Origin: Trichobilharzia szidati
Lineage: Eukaryota > Platyhelminthes > Trematoda > Strigeidida > Schistosomatidae
Length of the DNA stretch: 64,000 nt
Reading direction: 5' to 3'
Assembly: GCA_944472155.2 (NCBI GenBank)
Contig: OX235273.1
Location: forward strand, 106,042,582-106,106,581
Each line of letters starts with the position of its first letter. Within the stretch, counting starts at the first letter, position 1. The notes beneath the pieces are model-generated. The model had not been told where the DNA came from and did not search any database. It was given only the letters and a program-made list of their open reading frames with translations. This document shows, in pieces, positions 63,918 to 64,000 of this stretch. Made by a program: the position numbers and the translations under genes.

Positions 63918-64000
63918 GATTCAGTGAGTCAGTGGTTTAGCAGTAGAATGCTTGCCAACGACGAATGTGGTTCAGGGTTCGATCTCCGGCCGACGCACTC
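63918..64000 (+). mobile_element. SINE-C head, cut by the window end
   Basis: GAGTCAGTGGTTTAGCAGTAG and CAGGGTTCGATCTCCGGCC, then GACGCACTC. The body lies beyond the window. Confidence 0.7.

Overview
The window reads as nuclear DNA of a schistosome-type blood fluke (Schistosoma or a close schistosomatid). The evidence is the AT-rich, microsatellite-dense background and a matching set of repeats: Smα-like tRNA-headed SINEs with hammerhead ribozymes, Penelope-like elements (PLEs) with YVDD reverse transcriptase and GIY-YIG endonuclease, RTE-like and CR1-like LINE 3' ends, and a Merlin/IS1595-type transposase. No bacterial operon, rRNA, conventional tRNA gene or CRISPR array is visible. Nearly every long open frame is a broken transposon or chance.

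Family names used here are my own. A = Smα-like SINE. B = an approximately 400-nt tRNA-headed element with its own hammerhead-like module. C and E = SINEs whose head starts TGCGTCGGTGGCACAG. F = a third tRNA-headed family with a hammerhead-like core. G = another tRNA-headed SINE. LINE-R = RTE/SR2-like LINE. LINE-W = a second RTE-like LINE. LINE-K = CR1-like LINE. H and J = repeats of unassigned class.

Layout. 0-9 kb: inverted H repeats, A and B copies, SINE-G, a minus-strand PLE (5.4-6.4 kb) and F and B inverted dimers. 9.3-10.2 kb: Merlin relic. 10.9-18.7 kb: LINE-W, SINE-E pair, LINE-R copies, F, B and A copies, with a candidate host exon at 12.3 kb. 18.7-25.6 kb: CR1-like LINE and long microsatellite-rich gene-free DNA. 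25.6-36.9 kb: dense B, C, F and LINE-R copies, including a B tandem dimer and a B three-unit-derived insertion. 37-50 kb: C, A, LINE-W and LINE-R copies and an old direct duplication. 50.5-53 kb: degenerate PLE with hammerheads, then a minus-strand candidate host exon. 53-64 kb: B inverted dimer, a minus-strand PLE with an intact-looking hammerhead, the best-preserved PLE (59.6-61.6 kb), LINE-R and SINE-C.

Main result. Family B is tRNA-headed, recurs at a 399-402 nt period in two tandem arrangements, ends each unit in a hammerhead-like fold, and is repeatedly inserted as inverted multimers flanked by 10-13 bp target-site duplications. Family F carries a similar core with a compensatory swap in stem II. 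With the Smα-like copies and the PLE hammerheads, at least four hammerhead-bearing lineages coexist in 64 kb. This points to retrozyme-like, multimer-templated retrotransposition driven by LINE machinery. Separately, SINE-C shares a 3' hairpin tail with LINE-R, which suggests LINE-R enzymes move it. Only two segments look like host protein-coding sequence.
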